In this document: in pieces, positions 1 to 9,304 of the stretch
Position numbering within the stretch: the stretch's first letter is position 1
Layout of the letters: each line of letters begins with the position of its first letter
Source: an uncultured Bacteroidales bacterium
GTDB lineage: Bacteria > Bacteroidota > Bacteroidia > Bacteroidales > Bacteroidaceae
Direction of reading: 5' to 3'
Length of the DNA stretch: 64,000 nt
Assembly: GCA_902787575.1 (NCBI GenBank)
Contig: CADAGX010000002.1
Location: forward strand, 219,809-283,808
The notes under the pieces: model-generated
Databases searched by the model: none
What the model saw: the letters and a program-made list of their open reading frames with translations, nothing else
Told to the model about the DNA's origin: nothing
Position numbers and translations under genes: made by a program

Positions 1-2
1 CC

Positions 3-3000
3 AACATCACTGGTGCAACAGCCGACTACGTTGTGGTAGACGAGATGACGCTGGATACCTTCTACATGGCTCACGGCCTCCTCAGTATGGCCATCATTGC
101 TAACGCAGACCGCAGCCTCAACTACATTGTGGCCAAGGTGGGCGAAGACGGCAAGCTGACCGTCGGCATCAAGAGCCCGGGTTCGACCTCCGGCAGCGAC
201 TGGACAGGTTTTGCCAACACGAAGGTATTCTATCTTGGCGATATGGACGGTGCTGTAGCAACCGAGGGTATCGACAAGGCACTTGCCGGCCAGGTGGCTC
301 GCGCTACGAAGATTCTGCAGGACTACATCCCCAGTGCTGGTCCCGACTATGCTACGTATCCCAACTTCAGTGCTGCACTGAAGGAAGCCCTCGAGACTGC
401 AATCGGCGAAGCCGAGAGCGCTGCAAGCAACGAAGACAAGTACGCTGTCATCCAGAAGTTCTCTGAACTCTTCGAGAATATCTACGCTTGTAAGCAGGCT
501 TACTTGAGCATGTTCCGCGATGCAAACCTCGTGGAGGATGTGGCCATCATGATGCAGAACGAACTGTCTGAGGCAGACCTCAAAACGTATCTGGGCATTT
601 CAGATGACCTGCGTGTAGCATACGAAGATGGTCTCTATTCGGCCGAGGAAGCAGCAGCTCCTGCCATCATGGCACCCGTAGAGAAGTTTATTCCCGAAAC
701 GGATCCTGAGGACGGCTTCATGAAGATTACCGACAAGACGCAGATGGCTTACTTCGCTGCATACGCAAATCAGGTGAACGGTGCTCAGAATGCCAAGATG
801 ATGAACGATATCGACATGACGGGTATCGAGTTCATCGGTGTCGGTACAGAGGAGCGTCACTACACAGGTACGTTCGACGGTCAGTGCCACACCTTCTCTA
901 ACGTCTTTGTTTCCGGTGGCGCCTATGCAGGTGTATTCGGTTGCGTGGGTGGCGGTGCTACCATCAAGCGCTTCATCGTGGATGAGAACAGCTACATCTA
1001 TGGCGACCACTTTGTAGGTATCGTAGGTGGTTCAAGCGGCAGTGGTACCATCACACTCGACCAGCTCGGCAACGAGGGTATCGTGGAAGGTGCCAACCAG
1101 AACGTGGCCGGTATCATCGGTTGCAACAATGGCTCGGCTGCTACATTCGTGATTACCAACTGCTACACCACTGGCCCCATCACTGGCGGACGCGAGAGCG
1201 CAGCCATCACAGGATGGACAGGCGGTTCGCAGAGCAGCATCACCAACTGCTGGTCCACCAGCGCTGTGGTAGGTATGGATGGCGGCAAGCCTTTCTATCG
1301 CAACGACGATACTGTTATCTCTAACTGCTTCAACCTCACTGGCGAGCAGGCAACGAAGCTCGACAGCCTCGAGACTGTGAATGGTGCTCTGACATGGAAG
1401 CTGAATGGCAGCTCGGTAGACGCTGAGCCCGTTTGGTACCAGAAGATTGGCACGGATGCTTATCCGCGTCTGTTCACTGGCGACGTGGTTTACTACTACG
1501 GCGGTGAGTACATGAACGAGAAGCCCGTTGTGGAACTCAACTCTTATGCTTACGCACTGGAGAGCGCTTCCGACGCAGAGAAGGCTACCATCTCCTACGC
1601 TCTGATGTCTCCGGCCAAGGCTGCGAAGATTAACTTCTACGCTGGCGGCACGAAGGTTCACAGCGAGGAACTGGCAGGCGACGACCTGACAATGGGAACC
1701 CACTCTGTGGAAGTGCTCAACAAGAACCTGGGTGAGGTTGGCACTGAAATCACGTTCGACGTAGAGGTTACCTCTATCGGCGTGAAGGAGGCCCGCCGTG
1801 TGAATTCTCCGACAGAAGGTGGCCGCTATCTGGCAAATGCCGTTCGCAGCATGGCCTTCAACGACAACACCGAGAGCACAGCCTTCGGTACTATCTATGT
1901 GGTAGAGCCTAAGACGAGTCGCGACGAACTGACTGGCACCCAGAAGACTGGCGGCATCAGCGACGACAAGCTGCAGGGTCTCTTCGCCTTCACTCCCACC
2001 TTCGAGCCGATTCTGGCCGAGGACGGCACTCCTGGCTTCAAGGGTGGCCTGACGTACGAAGGCGGTGTTAAGGTGTACGACGATAATGCTCAGTACGACC
2101 CGAAGACTGTGAGCGTGTCCGACGACGGCCGTGTATTCGTGAGCCGTATGAGCGGTCGCTGCAACAGCCCCATCTATGAGGTTAATCCTGAGAACCTGAA
2201 CGAGCCTTGGACTCCTGTCTTCGCAGGCGGTGAGCTCGACAGCACTTCGGGTATTACTTATGTGGGCGATGACATTCAGAGCGGTCAGGTGGCTGCATTC
2301 AGCACCTCTGGCTCTGGCGAGAACCTGAAGTTGTGGGCCATCATGGCAGGCCGTACAGATGGTAAGGTGAACTACAGCGACTTCTTCGCATACGTTTATG
2401 ACCTCGGCACTACGCTGCCTTACACTGGCGTTCCGACGCAGAAGATTGACTCCCTGTGGGGTCAGTGGTCTGTGGCTGCCAGCGGTCTGAACATCGCCAC
2501 CGACCACAGAGGTGGTGTATGGTTCTGCTCGTTCCGTTCGTCGCCAAAGGCAACCGAGCCCTCTCTCGTTCACATCAACGCAGAAGGCAAGGTGGACTAC
2601 TTCGACAAGACGAAGTCGATGCCTGGCGGTGGCCTCGCAGTTAGCCGCGACGGTTCTATCCTCGTTCAGCCTTACGGCAACAAGACCGTGGTGGTGAACA
2701 GTGTGAACTACGCTCCTATGGCTAACGGCATGATTGCCCTCACCCCGCTGGCTTCCATCCCGACGAACGAGAACTACGCAAGCGGTCTGACGATGGACTA
2801 CGCAGGCAACATCTACGTGGCTTCCTACAACAAGACTCCCGAGCGTTCGATGAACCGCTATGTATGGCCTTCGGATGAAGAAGTGGTTACCACCACTCCG
2901 TCCAGCAAGCGTGCAGCCTTCAAGGTTGGCGAGACGAAGACGGGCATCGAGAAGGTGAACATGGCTGGTGAGAACGAGATTTACAACCTTGGCGGCGTTC

Positions 3001-3062
3001 GCATGGAGAAGGCTCAGAAGGGTGTGAACATCGTGAACGGCAAGAAGGTTCTCGTGAAGTAA
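3..3062 (+). CDS. Secreted surface protein with GLUG-like repeats and propeller-like C-terminal half (5' end outside window)
   Basis: The frame is open to the left edge, so the N-terminus and any signal peptide are missing; the GTG at 33 is only an internal codon. Roughly residues 240-430 of the visible part are glycine-rich GLUG-type beta repeats (for example GTFDGQCHTFSNV, then repeated G-x-xGG-x-x blocks and TNCY/TNCW/SNCF motifs), a fold seen in adhesins and surface proteins. The C-terminal 350 residues contain recurring VSxDGRVFV / LAVSRDGSILV / TMDYAGNIYVA blades suggestive of a beta-propeller. The protein ends in the Prevotella-type sorting tail YNLGGVRM ... NGKKVLVK. Such tails are associated with export and surface anchoring in Bacteroidota; the exact route is inferred. 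The ligand or function cannot be told. Confidence 0.8.
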   Translation, partial: NITGATADYVVVDEMTLDTFYMAHGLLSMAIIANADRSLNYIVAKVGEDGKLTVGIKSPGSTSGSDWTGFANTKVFYLGDMDGAVATEGIDKALAGQVARATKILQDYIPSAGPDYATYPNFSAALKEALETAIGEAESAASNEDKYAVIQKFSELFENIYACKQAYLSMFRDANLVEDVAIMMQNELSEADLKTYLGISDDLRVAYEDGLYSAEEAAAPAIMAPVEKFIPETDPEDGFMKITDKTQMAYFAAYANQVNGAQNAKMMNDIDMTGIEFIGVGTEERHYTGTFDGQCHTFSNVFVSGGAYAGVFGCVGGGATIKRFIVDENSYIYGDHFVGIVGGSSGSGTITLDQLGNEGIVEGANQNVAGIIGCNNGSAATFVITNCYTTGPITGGRESAAITGWTGGSQSSITNCWSTSAVVGMDGGKPFYRNDDTVISNCFNLTGEQATKLDSLETVNGALTWKLNGSSVDAEPVWYQKIGTDAYPRLFTGDVVYYYGGEYMNEKPVVELNSYAYALESASDAEKATISYALMSPAKAAKINFYAGGTKVHSEELAGDDLTMGTHSVEVLNKNLGEVGTEITFDVEVTSIGVKEARRVNSPTEGGRYLANAVRSMAFNDNTESTAFGTIYVVEPKTSRDELTGTQKTGGISDDKLQGLFAFTPTFEPILAEDGTPGFKGGLTYEGGVKVYDDNAQYDPKTVSVSDDGRVFVSRMSGRCNSPIYEVNPENLNEPWTPVFAGGELDSTSGITYVGDDIQSGQVAAFSTSGSGENLKLWAIMAGRTDGKVNYSDFFAYVYDLGTTLPYTGVPTQKIDSLWGQWSVAASGLNIATDHRGGVWFCSFRSSPKATEPSLVHINAEGKVDYFDKTKSMPGGGLAVSRDGSILVQPYGNKTVVVNSVNYAPMANGMIALTPLASIPTNENYASGLTMDYAGNIYVASYNKTPERSMNRYVWPSDEEVVTTTPSSKRAAFKVGETKTGIEKVNMAGENEIYNLGGVRMEKAQKGVNIVNGKKVLVK

Positions 3063-3116
3063 AAGAAATCTCAATCCCCGCCTCTCCGCTCCGAGAGGTA
3101 GGGTTTTCCCTACATT

Positions 3117-3148
3117 GGTGGGCGTTCTTCGGGACGCCCACCTTTTTT
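3117..3148 (+). terminator. Strong intrinsic terminator after the left-edge surface protein
   Basis: A perfect 9-bp stem GGTGGGCGT/ACGCCCACC (3117-3125 with 3134-3142) is extended by a G-U and a C-G pair, closed by a UUCG tetraloop, and followed by six T residues (3143-3148). It lies 55 bp downstream of the stop codon at 3062. Confidence 0.93.
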
Positions 3149-3178
3149 GTATTCAGAGGACAGACTGCGGCCGCAAAA

Positions 3179-3260
3179 ATGCGACGCGTCGCATCGCTTC
3201 ACGCCACACGTCGCAAGTCGTCACGCGACGCGTCGCGTGACGGAAAACTACACGTCGCAT
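3179..3260. repeat. Array A: four 12-bp dyad cores at 22-bp pitch
   Basis: Cores lie at 3181-3192 (GCGACGCGTCGC), 3203-3214 (GCCACACGTCGC), 3225-3236 (GCGACGCGTCGC inside the 20-bp perfect palindrome TCACGCGACGCGTCGCGTGA, 3221-3240) and 3247-3258 (ACTACACGTCGC). Centres are at 3186.5, 3208.5, 3230.5 and 3252.5, exactly 22 bp apart. Flanks tend to be TCAC before and GTGA after each core. The array ends in CATTTTT. The same family recurs at three other intergenic sites in the window. Confidence 0.9.
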
Positions 3261-3368
3261 TTTTCAGTGCCTCGTGTTAGACATTTTTCTGCGGCAGATA
3301 CCTTTTTAAACAAAAAAAAGTTGTATATTTAATTGCGGCAGTTGATACTGCATTCTGAAATATTTTCG

Positions 3369-3376
3369 TACCTTTG
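3369..3376 (+). promoter_or_regulatory. Bacteroidota -7 box for cysS
   Basis: TACCTTTG matches TAnnTTTG and lies 20 bp before the cysS ATG. No TTTG -33 element stands at the ideal 19-21 bp distance, so the call rests on the -7 box alone. Confidence 0.65.
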
Positions 3377-3396
3377 CGGCGCGAAAAAGAGAGAAT

Positions 3397-4896
3397 ATGG
3401 AACAGACACTTTTCATCTATAACACTTTGACTCGTCGCAAGGAACTTTTCCGTCCCTTGCACGAAGGGCGAGTGGGTATGTACGTGTGTGGCCCGACGGT
3501 TTACGGCGACGCACATTTGGGACATGCTCGTCCCGCCATCACGTTCGACTTGCTCTTCCGTTACCTTCAGCACATCGGATACAAGGTTCGCTACGTGCGT
3601 AATATCACCGACGTGGGTCATCTGGAGCACGATGCAGACGAGGGCGAAGACAAGATAGCCAAGAAGGCACGGCTCGAACAGCTGGAGCCGATGGAGGTGG
3701 CGCAGTATTACACAAACCGCTTCCACGAGGCCATGGCTGCACTGAACTGTCTGCCGCCCAGCATTGAGCCGCATGCCACCGGACATATCATCGAGCAGCA
3801 GCAACTCGTCAGCGAGATTCTGCGCAACGGCTATGCCTACGAAAGCAACGGTTCCGTCTATTTCGATGTCGAGAAATACGACAAAGACCACAAGTACGGC
3901 ATTCTCTCTGGTCGCAACCTCGAGGAGGTGAAGGACGCCTCGCGCGAGTTGGATGGAGTGGGCGAGAAGCGTCGTCAGGCCGACTTTGCGCTGTGGAAGA
4001 AGGCGCAGCCCGAGCATATCATGCGCTGGCCCAGCCCGTGGAGCGACGGATTCCCCGGCTGGCACTGCGAGTGTACGGCCATGGGGCGCAAGTATCTGGG
4101 CGCGCACTTCGACATTCACGGCGGTGGCATGGACCTCATCTTCCCGCACCACGAGTGCGAGATTGCACAGGCTGTGGCATCGCAGGGCGACCAGATGGTA
4201 CGCTACTGGATGCACAACAACATGATTACCATCGAGGGCAAGAAGATGGGCAAGTCGTACAACAACTTCATCACCCTGCCGCAGTTCTTCAGCGGCGAGC
4301 ACGAGAAGTTGACGCAAGCCTATGCACCGATGACCATTCGCTTCTTCATTCTGCAAGCTCACTACCGCTCGACGGTGGACTTCGGCAACGAGGCCCTGCA
4401 GGCTGCCGAGAAGGGACTGGCGCGACTGATGGACGGTTGGAAGGCGCTGAAGCGGCTGCAGGAAGGGCAGAAGGTGAAAGGCGCGCCGGCTGTGGAGATG
4501 TCGTACGTCGACGAACTGCGCTCGAAGTGTTACGAGGCGATGAACGACGACCTCAATTCGCCGATTGTTATCAGTCACCTCTTCGATGCTTGCCGCGTCA
4601 TCAATACGGTGCTCGACAAGAAAGCCAGCATCTCGGCCGAAGTGGCGCAAGCATTGCTTGGTCTCTTCCATACGTTTGCTTTCGATGTGCTTGGTCTCGC
4701 TGAGGATGCCGAAGGAAACAACAAGGCACGCGAGGAAGCGTTTGGTGCCGTGGTGAATATGGTGCTGGAGCAGCGCGTGCAAGCCAAGGCCGAAAAGAAC
4801 TGGGCACTGAGCGACAAGATACGCGACGACTTGGCGGCCCTTGGTTTTGAGGTAAAAGACACCAAGGATGGTTTCAGTTGGACGCTGAATAAATAA
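3397..4896 (+). CDS. cysS: Cysteinyl-tRNA synthetase
   Basis: Cytoplasmic class I aminoacyl-tRNA synthetase that charges tRNA-Cys with cysteine. At 499 aa it has normal family length. The HIGH motif appears as HLGH (residues 40-43), preceded by the zinc-ligand Cys31 in YVCGPTVYG. Further zinc ligands are the WHCEC segment near residue 223 and HHECE near 251. The second signature is KMGKS (283-287), a usual Bacteroidota variant of KMSKS. The C-terminal part carries the expected DALR-like helical domain. The ATG at 3397 is well placed behind the -7 box at 3369. Transcription appears monocistronic, since the next gene is convergent. Confidence 0.98.
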   Translation: MEQTLFIYNTLTRRKELFRPLHEGRVGMYVCGPTVYGDAHLGHARPAITFDLLFRYLQHIGYKVRYVRNITDVGHLEHDADEGEDKIAKKARLEQLEPMEVAQYYTNRFHEAMAALNCLPPSIEPHATGHIIEQQQLVSEILRNGYAYESNGSVYFDVEKYDKDHKYGILSGRNLEEVKDASRELDGVGEKRRQADFALWKKAQPEHIMRWPSPWSDGFPGWHCECTAMGRKYLGAHFDIHGGGMDLIFPHHECEIAQAVASQGDQMVRYWMHNNMITIEGKKMGKSYNNFITLPQFFSGEHEKLTQAYAPMTIRFFILQAHYRSTVDFGNEALQAAEKGLARLMDGWKALKRLQEGQKVKGAPAVEMSYVDELRSKCYEAMNDDLNSPIVISHLFDACRVINTVLDKKASISAEVAQALLGLFHTFAFDVLGLAEDAEGNNKAREEAFGAVVNMVLEQRVQAKAEKNWALSDKIRDDLAALGFEVKDTKDGFSWTLNK

Positions 4897-4908
4897 TACA
4901 AAACGTGG

Positions 4909-4941
4909 AAGGGCAAATGAGACGAGGTCTCACTTGCCCTT
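4909..4941. terminator. Bidirectional hairpin between convergent cysS and the 433-aa gene
   Basis: A 15-pair stem with one mismatch (4909-4923 with 4927-4941, loop GAG) sits between convergent stop codons and covers the last codons of the minus-strand gene, whose stop is at 4930-4932. U-tracts on both sides are poor (CTTCGTTG on plus, GTTTTG on minus), so termination in both directions is likely but not certain. Confidence 0.55.
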
Positions 4942-6231
4942 CTTCGTTGTTTCCAATTCCCGCAGATTTGCCGGACTGATGGTCAGTGTGGGTGTCGGCC
5001 GGAGTGGCACGACGCTTCCGTTGCCAAGCAACGCTTGCCGCACGCCTTGCAAGATGGGGTCGAGCCGACGCTCGGCGGCACCATGCAACACGGTGGAGTC
5101 GCTGAATGCAGCCTGCTCCTCCTCGTTGGTACGCTGCACGATGTTGGAGGCGGCCCACAGCGTGGAGTCGTAGCCGGCCTGGTCTATGGTTTCCAGCATG
5201 TTGCGGCTCACCTTATGCCCTTTGCGCAGCCGTATCTTCAGTTCGTCAATGTTGTAGAGGAGTGAGCGTGTGACGATTTTGCCTTTCTTTATCTGCAGTG
5301 CGATGTTTGTGACGTAGGTTCCTCGCCGCTTCGGCAAGTAGTTGGCGTGCAACTTGACGTCGATAGGCACCAGATACGACTTGTTGGCCCCCACCACCTT
5401 CATCTGCAAGTTCTTCATCTCGCCTTCGAACCGTAGTAGGCGCAGTTTCTTTGGTGCCACGTATAGCGTTCCTTCGAGATAGGGCACCGCCAGCCTCATG
5501 CCGTCCCGCTGTCCGAGCGTGATGCGATAGAGGCTGTCACCGTCGGCCGAGGACAGCACCGCGCAACTTGTGTCGTAGTATTTCTTTATCAGCTTTGGGT
5601 CGTTCAGCGGTATGAGTGTGCCGTTCCAGAACTCGGCGTCCTTGGTCATCGGCCCCAGCCCTACGAGCACGTGCTGATTGGTGCTGTCCATGTGCGACTC
5701 CTCGAAGCCTCGGTCCGAGAACTGTCCACGCAGTCCGCGCATGAAACTCAGCTCGCGAAGGTTGATGGCCGAGCGTGCCTTCATGAAGGACTCGGCCAAC
5801 TCCATGCGTTTGCCGTATTGCGTGCTGAGGCGGTAGAAGAAGGAGTTCTGCTTCCGTCGGCTCCAGCTGAATTCCTTGTTGAGCCGCCGTGCCACCAGTT
5901 CCAGCAGGTCCGTGCCCGACAGAATGGTGACTTCGCGCATGACGGCTGCCATGGGTTTCAGCTTCACCACTGCCGGACAGTCTTCGGCTCGCAACTGCAA
6001 CTTTTCGTAGCCGATGAAGCTGAATTGCAGCATCTCACCTTTCTGGGCCTCGAGTGTGAAGTCTCCGTCTATGTTTGTCAGTGCGCCGCGATCCGGCCCA
6101 AGGTAGATGGCAACGAAAGGCAACTCCTGTCCCGTCTCTCCGTCTATCACGTGGCCGTGCACCTGCAACTGCGCGCAGACGACGGCCGGCATGGCCCACA
6201 GCAGGGCCAGAAGGATAATCTTGTGCTTCAT
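4930..6231 (-). CDS. Carboxypeptidase-regulatory-like domain protein, exported
   Basis: A 433-aa product starting at MKHKIILLALLW (ATG at 6231); the longer frame upstream overlaps the previous gene and is not credible. A signal peptide (about 1-20, ending VVCAQ) is followed by a CarboxypepD_reg-like beta-sandwich (about 22-100: HGHVIDGETGQELPFVAI ... GYEKLQL), as found at the N-termini of TonB-dependent transporters and related Bacteroidota envelope proteins. The remaining 330 residues are beta-rich and unrecognised. The start overlaps the stop of the 1023-aa gene by 4 bp (ATGA), so the pair is translationally coupled. It is the last gene of the sigma-factor operon. A periplasmic or outer-membrane location is inferred. 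Confidence 0.85.
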   Translation of the reverse strand: MKHKIILLALLWAMPAVVCAQLQVHGHVIDGETGQELPFVAIYLGPDRGALTNIDGDFTLEAQKGEMLQFSFIGYEKLQLRAEDCPAVVKLKPMAAVMREVTILSGTDLLELVARRLNKEFSWSRRKQNSFFYRLSTQYGKRMELAESFMKARSAINLRELSFMRGLRGQFSDRGFEESHMDSTNQHVLVGLGPMTKDAEFWNGTLIPLNDPKLIKKYYDTSCAVLSSADGDSLYRITLGQRDGMRLAVPYLEGTLYVAPKKLRLLRFEGEMKNLQMKVVGANKSYLVPIDVKLHANYLPKRRGTYVTNIALQIKKGKIVTRSLLYNIDELKIRLRKGHKVSRNMLETIDQAGYDSTLWAASNIVQRTNEEEQAAFSDSTVLHGAAERRLDPILQGVRQALLGNGSVVPLRPTPTLTISPANLRELETTKKGK

Positions 6232-9200
6232 CTGTCTTCGGGATAACTGATACCTGTGATAATCTGTCCGTCCTCCGCCAGTCCTTCGGCGCTCAGCGTG
6301 ATGGCTGTCGTGCGGCAGTTGTTCCAGAAGCTTACTTTGGCTTCTCCCTTTTCGTCGAGCTGCAGATTCGGATTCCAATAGAGCGTGCGCCGATAGTCTT
6401 TGAGGTCGGGCAGCGGACGCTGCGAGTAGTTGGGCTGGTAGAACTCCTCGCAGATGCTGTAACCCTGCATCACATAGTGGCGGTCGCGGTAGGTGGGCCG
6501 CACCTCGCCGTCGAGATACTCGAATGCCACGTTCACCGTGGGCTGGTCTGCCCCCATGTAATGTCGGTCTCCCTCGCGGCGTGGCTCGTAGTCAGTGATG
6601 AGCCTTACGTTTTTGTAGTTTCCCATATCGTATCGCCTCAAGCTCTCTTCGCTGTATGGCGCGTAATACTTTCCACGCGTCTCGGGCCACCAGATATCAG
6701 AAATGCCACCAAATCTTAAATCTTCTGTAAAATGCGAGAAATCGATTCTCTCCACGGGTTCTCCGCTTGAGAAGGGAGAAAGATATGAGTCTATACGACT
6801 CGAGAAAGAAGGTGTGATATTGCCCAAAGATCCACTGTATCCTGGTCCGTTCCTGTAGTGTCGGAAGTCGTTCATGTCTGCCACGTATAGTCGCGAAACC
6901 CACGACATCAGGTAGCTCGGCCCGGTAAACCACCCCGGCGTGAAGCCTGCGTCGGCGCATTCGTTGAAAGCTCTGTATGCGTCCACCACCAGCGCAGGAT
7001 GGTCGGTCGAGAACTTGCGAAGTCCGCCGTGGCGTGCGTGTACCTTCACTTCGGCCAGCGTTTTTGTGTCTTTGAGGCTCGGCGCCAGCATGGTGCCCTC
7101 GCGGAATGGCGCCACGTGGGTATGATAGAAGTTGAACGGCTTCACGAAACGCGGGTAGTAAGGTGTCAGGCGGACGTAGAACTCGGGATACTCCGTGTTG
7201 TTCGGCACCACCCATAGGTGCTCGTACGATGGCTTCAGCTTGGATTTGCGCAGCCGCCAGTGGAAAATCTTGTCAATCCAGCGGCGGCGCCGTTCCGCAC
7301 CTTTCCACTTTGTAGTGTCGGACGCGGCTAGATTGAGGATACACTCGCCGTAGAACGACGGCATCTGCAGAATGAATTGGCCGTTGCGTGTCTCCACTTC
7401 GCCCACCATATTCGAGAGTCCTTCCACCGTAGGCTTTGTCACCTCCACGTGTACACGTACTTCGTGCTTCAGGTAGCCTGGCGCGTAGTAGTGGGTGGAA
7501 TCTTTCTCGCGCAGGCGATAGGAGTAGGTGTTGTGCAGGTCGCGTGCGTAGTCGGCTGTGCCCAGCGTGGGCACCGACACGCCGCTTGGTGAACCGCGGT
7601 GATGGAAGAAACTTTCCGTTCGGCCGCGGCCCAGCTGTAGGTCGAAGTCTTGATCCTCGCGCCAATGGTATGCCTCGTTTCCCCAGCCGAATAATCCCTC
7701 TCGGCCGGGCGCGAAGTAGCGGTTCACGGTGCCAAAGAAAACTGGTGTGTCTTCGATGGGATGATTGATGTGGAAAATGCCGGGCGTGGCCATCGTGAGC
7801 CAATTGTGGCGCCGCCAGCCTTGCACGAGCAGCAGCAGATCGAGATGTCGGCGGTGCTCGTCGTCGTCTTTCTCGAAGTAGTAGTCGGGCTGCTCCACGA
7901 ATCCTTTTATCTGGCTGCATAGCAGCATTTCCGTCAGCATGTTGCTGCTGTCGTAGAGATACTCGGAGTAGGCAGCGTCGCGAACGGCCAGCGAGATGGT
8001 GCTGCCTGCGGCATTCGGGTTGGAGACCGCCACGTCTATCTTTTCGAAGGGCCGGTACATGTTGCTCACGCCGTCGAACTCCACCTGTGTGCGCTCGACA
8101 TCCTGTTTGTGGCGTATGAAGACGAGGCGGTCGCTATAGACACGCCCATCGGCATTGTACACTGTAACTTGCGCTACGCCTGTCGGCAGCGAGTCGGTGG
8201 GAATGAAAAACTCGGTATCCGTGGCACGGAACTTGCGGAAGAAGTGCAGTGCACCGCCCGTCATCACGGTCACGCCCAGTGTCTCCTGTGCCGCCGTGCC
8301 TCGCGGCTGCAGTGTGAGGCGCAGTTGCTGGCCGACGATGTCGGTTCGAACGGCACAACCATCGGTTTCTGCATAAGGCACTTTCACTCTGATGACGCGC
8401 CCGCTGTCGCTCTCGAAGTGTGCGTGGTAGCTCTCGCCTTTTTCGTAGTCAAACTCCATTATGCCGCGTCCGCGGTTCTCGGTGTGGGCCTTAGCCACCG
8501 TGTCGCCCTTGCGGTTGGTGACGTACATAGTGCCGCTGATATGCTCGCCATCTCGCTCGTTGGCTTCGAAAGCCACACGCGCATGTGTGCCGGCCACGAG
8601 TACGCCGCCCTCGGGATAGAGTGTGGCTCTTGGCGACGGGCGTTTTGTCTCGGTGCGGAAGTAGCGCTGCTTGGGGCGAGTGGTCATGTTGTGGTCAAAT
8701 TCGCCCGGTTCCTTGGGTTTGTCGTAGAGCGGGAAGATGCGGCTGTAGAGTTTCTCGTAGTCGCGGAAATATTCCTTCGCCATCTTTCGGGTCAGGAAAT
8801 ATTCCTCGGCTGGCCAAGTGTGCATGTGCTGATATTCGCCCCAGTTGAGTTGCCAGCGTGTGTAAGCCCGCAACTCGTAGAACCCACCGTAGAGCGAGTC
8901 GGGTAGCACGAAGGAACCGTAGCCCTGTCCGTTGGTAAGGCGGATAAGGTGGCGTTGCTGCAAGTATCCTTCTTGGTTCCACAGCTCGGCGTAGAGCAGG
9001 CGGCTCAAGTTGGTGGGTCGTCCGGTGTCGCTGCGGCGTACGTAGGCTTTGAAATAGAGCGTGTCGCCGGCAAAGTAGCACGTGTTATCCATGTGCAGGA
9101 AGACTTCTTCCTGCGGAATCGTCGTGCCGAAATGTTCGAGATTACGCTTCCAACCCTCCAGCGTATTGGGCAGCTGGCTTTGCTCCGACACACTGTCGGT

Positions 9201-9299
9201 AAGCAGTGAGAAGTCCCATCCGTCGCCTGCGGCCTGCAGTTGTGCGTGCAGGTGGCTGAAGGACGAGAGGGCGAGCAGTGTGAGAATTATCCTTTTCAT
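6228..9299 (-). CDS. MG2-type macroglobulin-like large exported protein
   Basis: The start is MKRIILTLLALSSFSHLHAQ (ATG at 9299), giving 1023 aa with a clear signal peptide. The N-terminal block EVFLHMDNTCYFAGDTLYFK resembles the MG2 domain of bacterial alpha-2-macroglobulin-like proteins (P..v.i.td...Y..Gd.i.fka), as does the later YEGGVLVAGTHARVAFEA-like repeat (about residues 218-238). Many Bacteroidota proteins of about 800-1000 aa share this arrangement and are exported, often next to TonB-receptor-like proteins. No thioester CxEQ motif was seen, so covalent trapping is not indicated. Only 5 bp separate it from the upstream 141-aa gene, and it overlaps the next gene by 4 bp. The function is probably envelope related (inference). 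Confidence 0.85.
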   Translation of the reverse strand: MKRIILTLLALSSFSHLHAQLQAAGDGWDFSLLTDSVSEQSQLPNTLEGWKRNLEHFGTTIPQEEVFLHMDNTCYFAGDTLYFKAYVRRSDTGRPTNLSRLLYAELWNQEGYLQQRHLIRLTNGQGYGSFVLPDSLYGGFYELRAYTRWQLNWGEYQHMHTWPAEEYFLTRKMAKEYFRDYEKLYSRIFPLYDKPKEPGEFDHNMTTRPKQRYFRTETKRPSPRATLYPEGGVLVAGTHARVAFEANERDGEHISGTMYVTNRKGDTVAKAHTENRGRGIMEFDYEKGESYHAHFESDSGRVIRVKVPYAETDGCAVRTDIVGQQLRLTLQPRGTAAQETLGVTVMTGGALHFFRKFRATDTEFFIPTDSLPTGVAQVTVYNADGRVYSDRLVFIRHKQDVERTQVEFDGVSNMYRPFEKIDVAVSNPNAAGSTISLAVRDAAYSEYLYDSSNMLTEMLLCSQIKGFVEQPDYYFEKDDDEHRRHLDLLLLVQGWRRHNWLTMATPGIFHINHPIEDTPVFFGTVNRYFAPGREGLFGWGNEAYHWREDQDFDLQLGRGRTESFFHHRGSPSGVSVPTLGTADYARDLHNTYSYRLREKDSTHYYAPGYLKHEVRVHVEVTKPTVEGLSNMVGEVETRNGQFILQMPSFYGECILNLAASDTTKWKGAERRRRWIDKIFHWRLRKSKLKPSYEHLWVVPNNTEYPEFYVRLTPYYPRFVKPFNFYHTHVAPFREGTMLAPSLKDTKTLAEVKVHARHGGLRKFSTDHPALVVDAYRAFNECADAGFTPGWFTGPSYLMSWVSRLYVADMNDFRHYRNGPGYSGSLGNITPSFSSRIDSYLSPFSSGEPVERIDFSHFTEDLRFGGISDIWWPETRGKYYAPYSEESLRRYDMGNYKNVRLITDYEPRREGDRHYMGADQPTVNVAFEYLDGEVRPTYRDRHYVMQGYSICEEFYQPNYSQRPLPDLKDYRRTLYWNPNLQLDEKGEAKVSFWNNCRTTAITLSAEGLAEDGQIITGISYPEDR

Positions 9300-9304
9300 A
9301 GCAG

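Larger units (their letters stand above)
3063..3396. other. Intergenic region: terminator, 22-bp-phased dyad array, cysS promoter
   Basis: This 334-bp gap has no credible gene. From left to right it holds the terminator at 3117-3148, the four-unit dyad array at about 3179-3260, an AT-rich stretch with a run of A's (3311-3320), and the cysS -7 box. No RNA gene or riboswitch fold was recognised. Confidence 0.7.

Noticed and set aside
1032-3074. A 680-aa open frame antisense to the left-edge surface protein
   Set aside because: It is a shadow produced by strong codon bias of the sense gene: low-complexity His/Val/Leu-rich translation, no signal, no domain and no promoter. The sense frame has clear domains.
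3181-3258. CRISPR array as explanation of the phased repeats
   Set aside because: The repeats are 12-bp dyads of variable sequence with 10-bp spacers that themselves follow a pattern; no cas genes and no spacer diversity.
3277-3396. A small RNA or riboswitch ahead of cysS (T-box-like regulation)
   Set aside because: No T-box core or specifier hairpin could be recognised, and the -7 box at 3369 leaves only a short leader.
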